Shown here piece by piece: positions 34,735 through 44,639 of a stretch of DNA of 64,000 nt. Made by a program: the position numbers and the translations under genes. This DNA is from Buddleja alternifolia. Its lineage: Eukaryota; Streptophyta; Magnoliopsida; Lamiales; Scrophulariaceae. How positions within the stretch are numbered: the first letter of the stretch is position 1; each line of letters starts with the position of its first letter. A model generated the notes under the pieces. The model was not told where the DNA came from. It did no database searches and saw nothing but the letters and a program-made list of their open reading frames with translations. The stretch is taken from NCBI GenBank assembly GCA_019426215.1, contig CM033394.1, positions 39,616,423 through 39,680,422 of the forward strand, read 5' to 3'.

Positions 34735-34781
34735 TCCCGCGCGGGGGAGGGGGGTGGGCGGGCGGGGCGGGGCGGGCGGGT
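34735..34781 (+). other. G-rich tract able to form a G-quadruplex
   Basis: After TTTTTCCCGCGC, the plus strand has at least eight runs of three or more G within 40 bases (GGGGGAGGGGGGTGGG, then GGGCGGGGCGGGGCGGGCGGG). It stands out against very AT-rich surroundings and is not inside a recognised gene. Confidence 0.8.
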
Positions 34782-34789
34782 GAGTTGAT

Positions 34790-35476
34790 GGATTCTGGCT
34801 CATGCGTAAAAACTCCTAATATTTTGAGCCCCTGAATAATTATAATAGTTCATTTCTAATATTTGTACAAGTCAAAAGAAAAATAATATTTGCCCAATAT
34901 TTTATACACACAAATAATTGTGATTATATTAAAACTTAGAGTTTAATAATTAGCTCATAAGCATGACTCGTGGAATCTTACAAATCAAAGGGCATGTCAT
35001 GTTTTGGCATGTGGATGACCTTTTCCTCTGCCTAATCACAGATTGCATGCGTCACAAGGAGGAATATGTGGAGAAGGCATTATTTGAGCAATCCGGATCC
35101 TCTATTGAAAATGGTATTGCATCTCCTATTGTATTCATCTCTATACATGACAAATGTACAAAATTCAAGTCACTTATATATTTAAGGAAAAGATTTATAC
35201 ACTTGTTATGCATAAAATGAATACAATAGGTGATGCAACACCATTTTGTAATAGAGGATTTTGTGTTTTATTTGAGTATGATAAAAGCAAGTTTTAAGGG
35301 AATCATGCAAAGATGAGAGAGCCAAAATTGTTTTTTGTTAAAGAAAAACTTGGACAGCCCATCTTTGTTGTAACATTTCAATTGAGAAAAAGTATATGTT
35401 GGTATTTCTAAAGATAGCTTTTTATTAATTAGTACTTTTTGCTAGCTTTTTATTAATTATAGTTGTTGCTAAAGTA
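34790..35476. other. AT-rich intergenic DNA
   Basis: No gene is recognised. The 85-codon open frame at 34963-35220 has no family features. TAGCTTTTTATTAATTA is duplicated near 35416 and 35443. Confidence 0.5.
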
Positions 35477-35489
35477 AAATATTTTCCTT

Positions 35490-35691
35490 TTTTTTAAGTC
35501 AAGAGAAAAGGGGATATTCTACATACCTAACCTGACAAACCCAGGTTGATAGTTATAATCTTAAGCCATAAAGACTCTATCTAGCTCCATAAAGGAGGGG
35601 AGAGCCACATCTTGTGACAACCTGAATTCAAATCCAAAACCTCTCACATAAAGTAAGAGACAATTACCACTAAACTAACAGGTTTTGGGTT
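35490..35691 (-). mobile_element. tRNA-derived SINE, 202 bp
   Basis: On the minus strand it starts with box A GTTAGTTTAGTGGTAATTG (near 35680) and box B-like GGTTTTGGATTTGAATTC (near 35640). The body is followed by a short A-rich end (TTTTTTTAAG on plus). Perfect 13-bp target duplications AAATATTTTCCTT lie at 35477-35489 and 35692-35704. It differs in sequence from the SINE at 29803. Confidence 0.8.
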
Positions 35692-35704
35692 AAATATTTT
35701 CCTT

Positions 35705-36715
35705 CTAACTACTATGGTCTTTTTATAATTAGTAGTTGTTTCTAAAGTAAAATATTTTCCTTCTAACTACTGTGGATTTGGGGTCTTTGTCACTTTACAA
35801 TTGAGTTCAAAATATCAATTTTGATAGAGTTTGCGATATCACACATGAGATTTAGACGAGCTTTCATTGCACCTAATAAGTCAAATTATAAATTTAATTA
35901 AATCAGAACACAAATGTTATTACACTTATCATGGAGTAATAGCTCTGTATGGGACAAGTATATCAATTATATAATAATTATATGACAACTAAATCAATTA
36001 TAGAAAAACTTTAAATATCACTATTATAAGTGACAGGCCCTCAATTCCGTAACAAAGGCATAAACCGCATTGATGTTAACATCTATTATTTTCTTTTGCT
36101 AATTAATTGATGGGAACATCATCACATGGAAGAAAGTGTTAGGAAATAGAAGTTGGACGGCACCTCTAATGTCTCAATCAATTCTACCGGTGGTTTAAGA
36201 TGAAGAAATTTTGATAATAATATTTATGAAAAGACAAATTTCAAAATAAGTTGATTTTGTTTTGTTTTCTTTTTTATACTCATCCTTAGCACGCCAATTA
36301 AATTTAACTATTTTGAATTTACTTGTTCGTCAATACTTAAAGGTTATATTTCCACATGGTCAACATTAGTTTGAATTACGAGGGAAAGAAGGAAACGTGG
36401 ATAACCATCAAGACATCAAGTTTTCAATTAGAATATGAGGGGTGGTGTTGGTGGATGACAAATAGTGTTTAGATATTTTTAGTTATTTGATCTTTTTTTT
36501 TAGTACAATTCTTTTCTAACGAGATTTTTTTTATTTATTTCATATTTGAGCTTGATTTATTATTGTGTTTGAATTTTCTTTGACATATACTTTCTTAATT
36601 GTGTACTATTATAATATAAGTTTTATTGCGTTGTATTGTCCTCGTCATTACCGCCCTAGAGATATTTTTTTTTCATGAAAAGAATGATCAATTTTATTTA
36701 AGTTGAAACATTGTG
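35705..36715. other. AT-rich intergenic DNA
   Basis: AAGTAAAATATTTTCCTTCTAAC recurs at about 35747, so the SINE target was already a local repeat. No gene is seen. Confidence 0.5.
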
Positions 36716-36716
36716 C

Positions 36717-36952
36717 TAAAGTGGGTTTGGATAAAAAAAATTTAGGGGAAAATTTTTTTAATAATGACTTTTAAGAAAAAAAAAATCTAGGTTGTGTTTA
36801 TTTTTGTTTTCAAACATATTTTGGCCAAAATTTCTGGTCAAAACTTGTTTGCTTTATGTTTTTTTGCCCAAAAAGGACTTTTTTAGTCAAAAAATTTGTC
36901 AGATATTGTCTTCCTATTTGTGTCTACTTTAAGGTGCCTACTAATTACATCA

Positions 36953-36993
<41 letters not shown>

Positions 36994-37290
36994 CCATAAT
37001 ATTACAATCATTTAAAACTTCTATTATTCTATATTTTTCAATCATTATCTAATTATAAACACAACATTTCAGACAAAAACTTATATGATTTGACTGCTAC
37101 AGTAATTTTTGTCTCTTCTGAAAATAAAATCAAACACAAAACCAAACACATTTTCATCAAAATACACAACTCCCAATAAACGTTTTCACCAAAAAAAAAC
37201 TCTCAAAATAAAAACAAACACGACCCTAATTTTCAGAGCAAAATCTGAATAAATGTACCAAACCCACTTTTTAAGGAAAAAAACTAAACT
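36717..37290. mobile_element. Outer inverted-repeat element containing another MITE
   Basis: AAAGTGGGTTTGGATAAA near 36720 and its near complement CCAAACCCACTTTTTAAGG near 37259 form an inverted pair on both sides of the Tourist-like MITE at 36790-37225. The class is unclear, and I could not fix a target duplication. Confidence 0.4.
36790..37225. mobile_element. Tourist-like (PIF/Harbinger) MITE, 436 bp
   Basis: Ends GGTTGTGTTTATTTTTGTTTT and AAAATAAAAACAAACACGACC are inverted repeats. They are flanked by the 3-bp repeat CTA (36787-36789 and 37226-37228). The interior has AAACAAACACATTTT-type sequence, a (TA)n run and no coding. Confidence 0.65.
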
Positions 37291-37491
37291 TTTTGAGAAA
37301 ATATATATTGTGTCAAATATGTGGAATTTATTTTAGAGTGTCCCAACATTTGAATTTTTAAGAAAAAATTCTCAAATATCACGAAAAATGAAATTAGGGT
37401 GTCACCACCCGCCCCTACGTCTTTTCCTTTTGGAAAAATTAGGAATAGGGAATAAGGAAGTTTTAAAATTAATAAAGACACAACTTTGAAG

Positions 37492-37722
37492 TGTTATAAA
37501 ATATTTAAGATGGTGAATGGCCATTAATATAACAGAGGTGTTACATTCTTAATTACTTCATTAAGTGAAAAATTTTAATGAAGTTTTTTATGAAGATGAT
37601 CAATTGTACTATATAAATAGTTGATGGATGATGTAGAAAATAGAGTAATATACAAGAAGAAGAAATATTATTATTCCTACACTACCATTCATTTTCTTTC
37701 TTTATATTAATTATTTATAACA
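37492..37722 (+). mobile_element. 5' LTR of a Ty1/copia element (231 bp)
   Basis: It starts TGTTATAAAATATTTAAGATGG and ends TTTATAACA, with short inverted termini. It matches 56340-56572 at roughly nine in ten positions by eye, including TGAATGGYCAT, AATTACTTCATTAAGTGAA and ACTACCATTCATTTTC. ACGTTATCAGGACGAG follows immediately, in the primer-binding-site position. Confidence 0.9.
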
Positions 37723-37803
37723 CGTTATCAGGACGAGTAGCTCTAAACATTTTATAAGGTACGCTTTGATTTTTATATTTTGGTTGTTATCAATCCAAAA
37801 CAT

Positions 37804-38256
37804 CATGTCAAACAACAGCACAAAACTTGAATTTGCTCTTGATATTACTGGAGATAACTACCTATCCTGGATCCTCGATGCTGAGATTTACTTAGAAGCT
37901 GTGAATCTTGTTGAGACAATAAAACAAGAAAATAAAGCAACCCTGCAAGATCGTGCAAAAGCCATGATTTTCCTTCGGCACTACATCCATGAAGAATTAA
38001 AATTTGAATATTTAACTGTGAAAGATCCCTTATCCTTTGGGATGATTTCAGGGAGAGATATGCGCATTAGAAGTTCGTAATCTTCCCTAGAGCTCGTTAT
38101 GACTGGATACACCTAAGGTTGCAAGATTTCAAATCAGTAAACGAGTATAACTCAGCACTCTTTAAAATCAATTGACGCCTAAAGTTGTGTGGTGAAACAA
38201 TCACCGACTGATATGTTAGAGAAAATATTTTCTACTTTTCACGCATCGAATATTGT
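37804..38256 (+). pseudogene. Ty1/copia gag, 5' part
   Basis: The frame MSNNSTKLEFALDITGDNYL, then SWILDAEIYLEAVNLVETI, then AMIFLRHYIHEELKFEYLTV is the start of a plant copia gag. After a frameshift near 38070 it continues ARYDWIHLRLQDFKSVNEYN and SALFKI, with stops. It breaks off in the segment FHASNIV at 38256, exactly where the CACTA terminus begins. The rest of gag resumes near 51945. Confidence 0.85.
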
Positions 38257-38724
38257 CACTACAAAAAAAATTGGGTATTAGCGACGAAAAATCAGTCACT
38301 AATACCTATTTTTTCGTCGCTAAATGTCATTAGCGACGGAATTTTTTGTCACTAAATTTTGACACTAAACATCACGTCTCTAAATTTTACCGAGGGGAAT
38401 CATCCGTCGCTAAATTTAGAAACTAAATGACTTCCGTCGCCATATCTGTTGTTATTTTCACACCTCGTATACACACAATCGGTCTCTAAATTGCGTCGCT
38501 AATCAATCTCTACATCCGTCGCTAAATGTCGTTGCTAATCTGACTCCATATCAGTCGCTAATAATTTTGTATTATGTCTCTATTTCAATCGCAACTTCCG
38601 TCTCAACATTGCGTCGCTAATTTAAATATAATTCGTCGCTAATTCCGTAACTAAGTTAGTGTTGAAATCTGTCTCTAAAAAATATCTATGAGTTAGTCTC
38701 TAAATCGGTCTCTAAAAAATATCT
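38257..38724. repeat. CACTA subterminal repeat array
   Basis: At least ten copies of (C/G)CGTCGCTAA or close variants (GTCTCTAAAT) in both orientations. In En/Spm elements, such arrays bind the TNPA-type protein and define the element's ends. Confidence 0.75.
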
Positions 38725-38740
38725 GAGTCAGTCTCTTAAT

Positions 38741-41408
38741 TTTTTTTTAAAACAGAAACATCACTATATTACATCAAACAAGCGTACAAGACTTAACACA
38801 CACATGTCCCCGAGGCACAAACCTATATACAGTACATACAATGTCCCTATGCAAAAGAGGGGCCAAAAAATCGGGGCAGGTCTCATAATACACATCTATA
38901 TCAGGCTGCAAGGCGCCTGCCTTCGCGAGCTGATCCGCCACCATATTTACATCGCGGTAGAAAAAGTGGATTCGTAGGTGCTGGAAGTCAGGCCATGCTC
39001 GTATGCAACTTTGGAGCTGGGTCTGCATAGCTGGGTCCTGCGCCATCCTGCAAGATAGAACATGGAATAAAATCATAGAATCAGTAGCTATTATCAGATT
39101 ATTTAAATGAAGAGTGCGAGCTAAGTGGATGCTGCATTTGGCTGCCCAAATTTTCGTGAGATTATTGGTAGTGATCCCAATATTAATCAAAAACCCCGCA
39201 ACAAAAACACCTTTATGGTCTCGTATAATCCCTCCAATACTGGCGGGGCCTAGGTTACCTAATGAAGAGCCATCAATATTTAGCTTGTACCAGTTATACG
39301 GTGGTGTGGTCCATTCGAAAGGAATGAGCTGAGGATCCGGGGGGCAGGGTGTAGAGGTTTGTTATAGGAGAGTTGAGCCAGAATCTTTCTATAAATGATC
39401 CAGTTATTTATAGGGGCATTTTGGAAAATGGCTTTATTTCGCGCCTGCCAGATACACCAGTATGCATATATCTGGAATCATTTTTGAGAGAGTGAAGCTA
39501 AGGATGTATGGAGTTGGATTAGCACATGATGTATGTCTGTCATCTGACTATGTGTTTGTAGTAAATTGTGAATGGGGTTGAATAGAGTACACTCGTGAAA
39601 CAGGTGACACGAGGTTTCTTGTTCAGCACTACACAACGTGCATTTAGGAGAGGCAAGGCATCGGTGAATAAAGAGGGAGTGAGCTGTAGGAATGCTGTCG
39701 TGAGCAAGGAGCCATGCAAAAAACATGGCTTTCGGGGATAGTTTTAGCTTTCATAAGGTATTCCAAGGCAGCTGGGGAAGGGTTAGGGGGTTCATTTGAG
39801 TAATTAACCAGTGATGGACAGATTTAACACTAAATTGTCCATGGGAGGACCAGGCCCAAGCTATGCTATCTGGTTGAAAGAAGTCTGGAATAGGTATGCC
39901 TTTAATAATCTGAGCATACAGAGGGCCAACAAGCTGAAGCAATTTAGTCATGTCCTAAGATCCTGACTCTGGGTTGATGTAATCTGCTACAAGTTGATGA
40001 TGTATATGTGATGGTGGCTGAATGACTTCTGCCAGAGTAAAAGGGCCTAGCCATTGATCCTTCCAAAACTGGACTGATTTACCATTTCCAATGCGCCAAC
40101 ATAAGAATTTGGAGAACGAAGGTATTACTCATAAAAGGTTACGCCAAAACCAACTGTGGTGCTTTTTTGGTACCGCATGTAGGAGCGGGGTGGTGCGGTG
40201 ATATTTATTTTTGAGCACACAGCTTAGTAAGGAATTTGGTTGTTGAGAAAGCCGCCAAGCAATACGTAAAAGGAAAGCATGAATTAGCGACTTTAAGTCT
40301 CTAATACCAAGTCCCCTGTGGGCTTTTGGTTGGCACACTTGACTCCATTTGACAAGCCCCGGCTTTCGTTCATTTGGTTTAGCATTCTAAAGAAATTTCT
40401 TACTAACTTTGTAGAGCTCGCTAATGATAGTATTCGGGAGTTTGTATGCCTACATAGCGTAAACGGGTAACGCGTTTAGGACATGCTTGAGCAGGATCAC
40501 CCATCTCGCATACCAAGGAAGTTCGTTATACAATGTATTTATTCGGCTGTTGGCTTTGTCAAGAATTTCATGAAAGGTACTGCACGTAACCCGGCCAGTA
40601 ATGATTGGGAGACCAAGATATTTCTCTTTTGGCCAGTCCACTGCTAGATTGAACTGTCGGACGATCTCCACTTTGCGGGTAGGGGGGGTATTCTTAGAAA
40701 AGAATGCAGTGGTTTTCTGCCAGTTGACCGTTTGTCCGGCAGCCTCTGAAAATTATTGGAGAAGATGTTGGACATAAAGGATATTTGTATCATTTGAGTT
40801 CATGAAAAGGAGACAGTCGTCTGCAAAATCTAGTAAGGGAATCTTGGGGCAATGTTTGTTGATGCGGAACGGAGAGAAACACTCGGTATCACTGTCATGC
40901 ACCAAACGTTGGATAAATAGCTCCATGCAGAGAATAAACAGGTACGGGGATAGCGAACCACCTTGGCGAATACCGGCGTCAAAGGCCCAGGATGGTGACA
41001 TTTGGCCATTTAAGATAAGAGAGTATGAAACCGAAGTGACACATTGCATGATGCGAGTGATCAGCCACGATGGAAAATTAAACTTGGTAAAAGTAAAACG
41101 AATAAAAGGCCAAGCGAGCTTGTCATATGCCTTTTCCAGATCTAATTTAAGAGTCATATAGTATGTCTTTCCTCGCGTCTTTTGCATGGAATGAAGAAGT
41201 TCATGCGCTAGAATGATATTATCCGAAATTTGACGATGGGGAACAAAAGCATTTTGCAGGGGACTTATCAAATTCGAAATATAAGGCCGAATGCGTGCCA
41301 CAATGATGTTTGAGATAATTTTATAAATAACATTACAAAGGCCGATAGGTCTACAATGAGTCGGGAGAGAAGGGTTCGGGATTTTAGGGATCAGGACAAT
41401 TCGAGACC
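38741..41408 (-). pseudogene. LINE (L1-type), 5'-truncated, inside the CACTA element
   Basis: Reading on the minus strand from 41408: reverse transcriptase with SRIVLIPKI, THCRPIGLCNVIYKIISNII, FVPHRQISDNI, LKLDLEKAYDKLAW, FDAGIRQGGSLSPYLF and the catalytic LDFADDCLLF. Then come EKYLGLPIITGR, ELPWYARWVILLKHVLNALP, the zinc-binding-like region CLASPKCTLCSAEQETSCHL, and RNase H (IATDSMILFHVLSCR, FYRDVNMVADQLAKAG), ending at 38774. The plus-strand T-run at 38740-38748 is the poly(A) tail. Target duplications GAGTCAGTCTCTTAAT (38725-38740) and GAGTCAATCTCTTAAT (41409-41424) match at 15 of 16. It is broken by about ten stops and at least one frameshift. Confidence 0.9.
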
Positions 41409-41885
41409 GAGTCAATCTCTTAATTAGCATATCTCAATTATGCATGCATCATTTTACCCGCTAAATCCATATCAAACCTGTAAATTACAAATATTCCAAC
41501 AAAAAAGTCAACAATAAAACTTCCCACATCATCATAATTTCATTACAACAAAGTGCAAGCAACTCATTCACACCACAATCAAAATCTAACAACATAATTC
41601 TAACAAAACATCATCTAAGTAACAATTATCCCAATCCAACTAATCTAACAACCAACCAAAAGTGTCAATAAAAGGAGTTATTAAATCATCCTAGCAATTA
41701 AACAAAAATATCAACTAACATCTTCCACCGGAACCTCTATAGTTCCCATGTCCAGATCCACTTGCATACTTACCTTGGAGCATTTTTTACATCATCTCCT
41801 CTAGTTTTTGTTGCAAATTTTGTTCAGCTTTCTTATTAGCTTCTTCTACAATTTTTTTTAGCTTCTTCAATAATTTTCTGCGCCT

Positions 41886-41980
41886 CTTCTTCCCTCTTTC
41901 AAACCTCCTCTTCTCTCTTTCGAACCTTTTCTTCTCTCTTTCAAACTTTTTCTTCTCTCTTTCGAACTTACTCAAGTGCT
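41886..41980 (-). repeat. 21-bp coding minisatellite (FEREKKR repeats)
   Basis: About four and a half copies of a 21-bp unit that encodes FEREKK(K/R) on the minus strand, part of the coiled-coil tail of the CACTA second gene. The frameshift that breaks this gene lies at the edge of the array, so slippage is a likely cause. Confidence 0.75.
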
Positions 41981-42490
41981 TGTTCAAACCTTTTCTCTCT
42001 CTTCCTCCTTCTTGCGAGCGTCTTCCTCAATTTTCATAATACTAGCTCGACCATCAACGACTACTTCTGATATATCATCATTCATAAATGTTGAGTTTAC
42101 TGTGCTCTGACTCATGTAACCCCCAGAAACGTGGCTACGTGCAACTCTATACACATAACCCGTAGTTGTTTCTCCAACTAAACCTTTCCATAATGCAGCA
42201 TCAAACTCAGGTGGAGAGGAAACAGAATCAGTGCAACCTTGTTTTGCCTTGTATTCTTCCTGCACAAACATATTATGAAAGTAATAACCAAATTTCAAGA
42301 CCAAATAAACAAATTCCAATAGACGTACATAAAAGCAACTTCAAAGAAAAGGTAATTTGAGAACAAAATGCATATACTAAAGTCACATTTCTTAGCGAAT
42401 ACATTATTGAAAAAGTTTCATTCTTTATGTTATTTTTTAACGAAATAGACACCAGAGTTGTCAAGTAAATGTACATACGAATATGTATTA

Positions 42491-42514
42491 AAGCAAAAAA
42501 AAAAAAAAAAAAAA
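42491..42514. repeat. Poly(A) run
   Basis: An uninterrupted A run of more than 20 bases within an intron-like part of the CACTA second gene. Confidence 0.9.
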
Positions 42515-44269
42515 CCCTTTTCACTACAATAAGTCATCACCAAAAGAAGTGCACATCTACATAAATGATATGAATCACATAACAAATGATATTACCAACA
42601 TTTTCCTACACTCAAACAATATCAAAGAAAGACATTTAATTAAAAGAAACAATATCAAAAAAGGACATTTGATTAAAAGATACTCACACTAATTTTTTGG
42701 GATTTTCTGTCAATAAATTCCCCGATGCTTTTACTTTTGTAGGTATGCTCAAATAGCTCAAATTCCTCCACGGGGCTCTTCAATTGCTTTTCCTACAATT
42801 ATAATGAAAATACAAGTCAATGTTTAAAAGTATTGCACTAAACAGATGATAAATTTCTAAACTAAGCATACCAGTTTCTGTCGATGTGCTTCACGAAGGA
42901 TAGAACCACCAGTATGCTTCCTTGCTTTCTCGGTCATGCGATTCTGCTTACCCTTTTCACATTTTACTTTATAATCCTCTGTAGCCTAATGGCTCTGCAC
43001 CAATTCATCCCATAATGATTCGCTCATCCATTGTGGAGCTCTACCAATCAAGTCTAATGTACTTGGTTCTTTGCCTAACTGTTTTCTCGTGTCATTCCTC
43101 GCGTTTTGCTTATCTTTGTAAAGGAAATCCTTGAGTCGGTTACTTGCAGTTTCATTCCACACTTTTCGCATGCCCGCATCTGTTAAGTTATCATACCTAT
43201 ACATCATCTGAAACATTTCAACAATTAGACATCATATATTATAACACTAAATGTAAACTATGGATATTTGAAACAAAACTTTATAGCATTCATCCAATCA
43301 ATTCATTTATGTATATTATTATTTAGAATAAAACTACTTAAGAATGCTAAAAAGTTTTGTTTCATTTATGTTAATGATATTACAAACTAATGAAAACAAA
43401 GTACCTTAAGACTGTCCCACATCAAGTCTTGAGTTTCCAATGGAACCTTTTGCCAGCTCAGGTATGGTTCGTGTACATGCGCTTTAGGTCTCTTTCGAGT
43501 GACAAACCCTTCAATAAATCTAGTTGACAAAGTAAATGAAAATAATGGATAAGAAATTCTAAGATTTACTTTTACAAATACATCTAATATCAATACAATG
43601 AAAGCAAAGGGTTTGAAATTACTTAGAATCGATCACATTTATCTTGCTCCGATCTGAATTTGCTGGTACATTTGTCCCGCGGTTAGGTCCCCTTCGCCAA
43701 ATATGTGAAGAAGCATCTTCACCTGTAGCTATATTCGTGGGATCATAATCTGCCCCCATTGATGTCTCATCAACCTACATAATAATGAAATAATACTGTA
43801 AGATAAAATTAATAATGTAAATATCATTTCCATTACTATGCACATTAAATTTAAATAAAGTTATACATGTGTGCCATATCTAGGCTCTCCATCAACATGA
43901 TTAGTCACCGGTTCTGAAGGCTCACCTACATCCATCAAAGTAACTCCCAATCGTGCTACATTCTGAGCGCGCCCACTTCCACGTTGCGATCCTCGCCCAC
44001 GTTGTGATCCTCGCCCTTGCTGTGATCCTCGCCCTCTGGTTCTCATCCTATCAAATAAACATAAATCAGATTAAATACATAACATGAAAAAAGAAGAATT
44101 CTTACAAAAAAATACACACTAGAATACAATAAAGTAAAGACAAATAATATAATGTAGAAGTTGTAAAATTAACTAGTTAAATCACGAATTAAGCATGTCT
44201 AAACAATCTCTTCAGATTACAAAAAATAAAACTACGTAAACTTATATACTACAAATAAACAATCAATCT

Positions 44270-44420
44270 TCATCGTCTATGTCATTATCAGTATCTTCAT
44301 AATCATCTTCATCTTCATTGTGCTCCTCTTCTTCTTCTGACTCTGTATATTCAAATTCATATTCTTCTTCATGTTCTGCATCCTCCCTGTTGACTCGATT
44401 GTTCCTCATGGCATGTTAAA
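44270..44420 (-). other. Acidic coding-like tract of the CACTA transposase
   Basis: The minus strand encodes runs of Asp and Glu (EEEEHNEDEDDYEDTDND-like composition). Its place just after the DUF4216-like region suggests it is the acidic C-terminus of the TNP2-like protein. Confidence 0.45.
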
Positions 44421-44639
44421 GTCCCTCCACCTCATCTAACTCCAATTCTTCTGTCATATCATCACTCACAATGTTAATCTCATCATTTTCCACGCAAATA
44501 AAAGGTGGAGCAGACGTGTCCCCCTCTTGAAAAATAGTGTTAAAACTTGGTAGAGTACTCGAATCTTGTCCTCAGATGCTGCGATATCAAACTTTTCTAT
44601 ATTCTTTACTTTACATACTGCCCACCAATCACGTCTCTC

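Larger units (their letters stand above)
41730..44046 (-). pseudogene. CACTA second gene, Transposase_24 (PF03004-like) type
   Basis: It starts MRTRGRGSQQGRGSQRGRGS at 44046. Likely exons then encode VDETSMGADYDPTNIATGED, HEPYLSWQKVPLETQDLMW, MMYRYDNLTDAGMRKVWNET with RNRLKDFLYKDK-like sequence, WDELVQSH-stop-ATEDYKVKCEKGKQ, EKQLKSPVEEFELFEHTY and FDAALWKGLVGETTTGYVYR. A Lys/Glu/Arg coiled coil ends it. This matches the plant Ptta/En/Spm family. At least two in-frame stops (near 42988 and 41790) and a frameshift near 41985 indicate a dead copy. It lies downstream of the TNP2-like gene, as in autonomous CACTA elements. Confidence 0.75.

Noticed and set aside
34963..35220. 85-codon plus-strand frame
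   Set aside because: No family motif, no splice context and no composition change; chance open frame.
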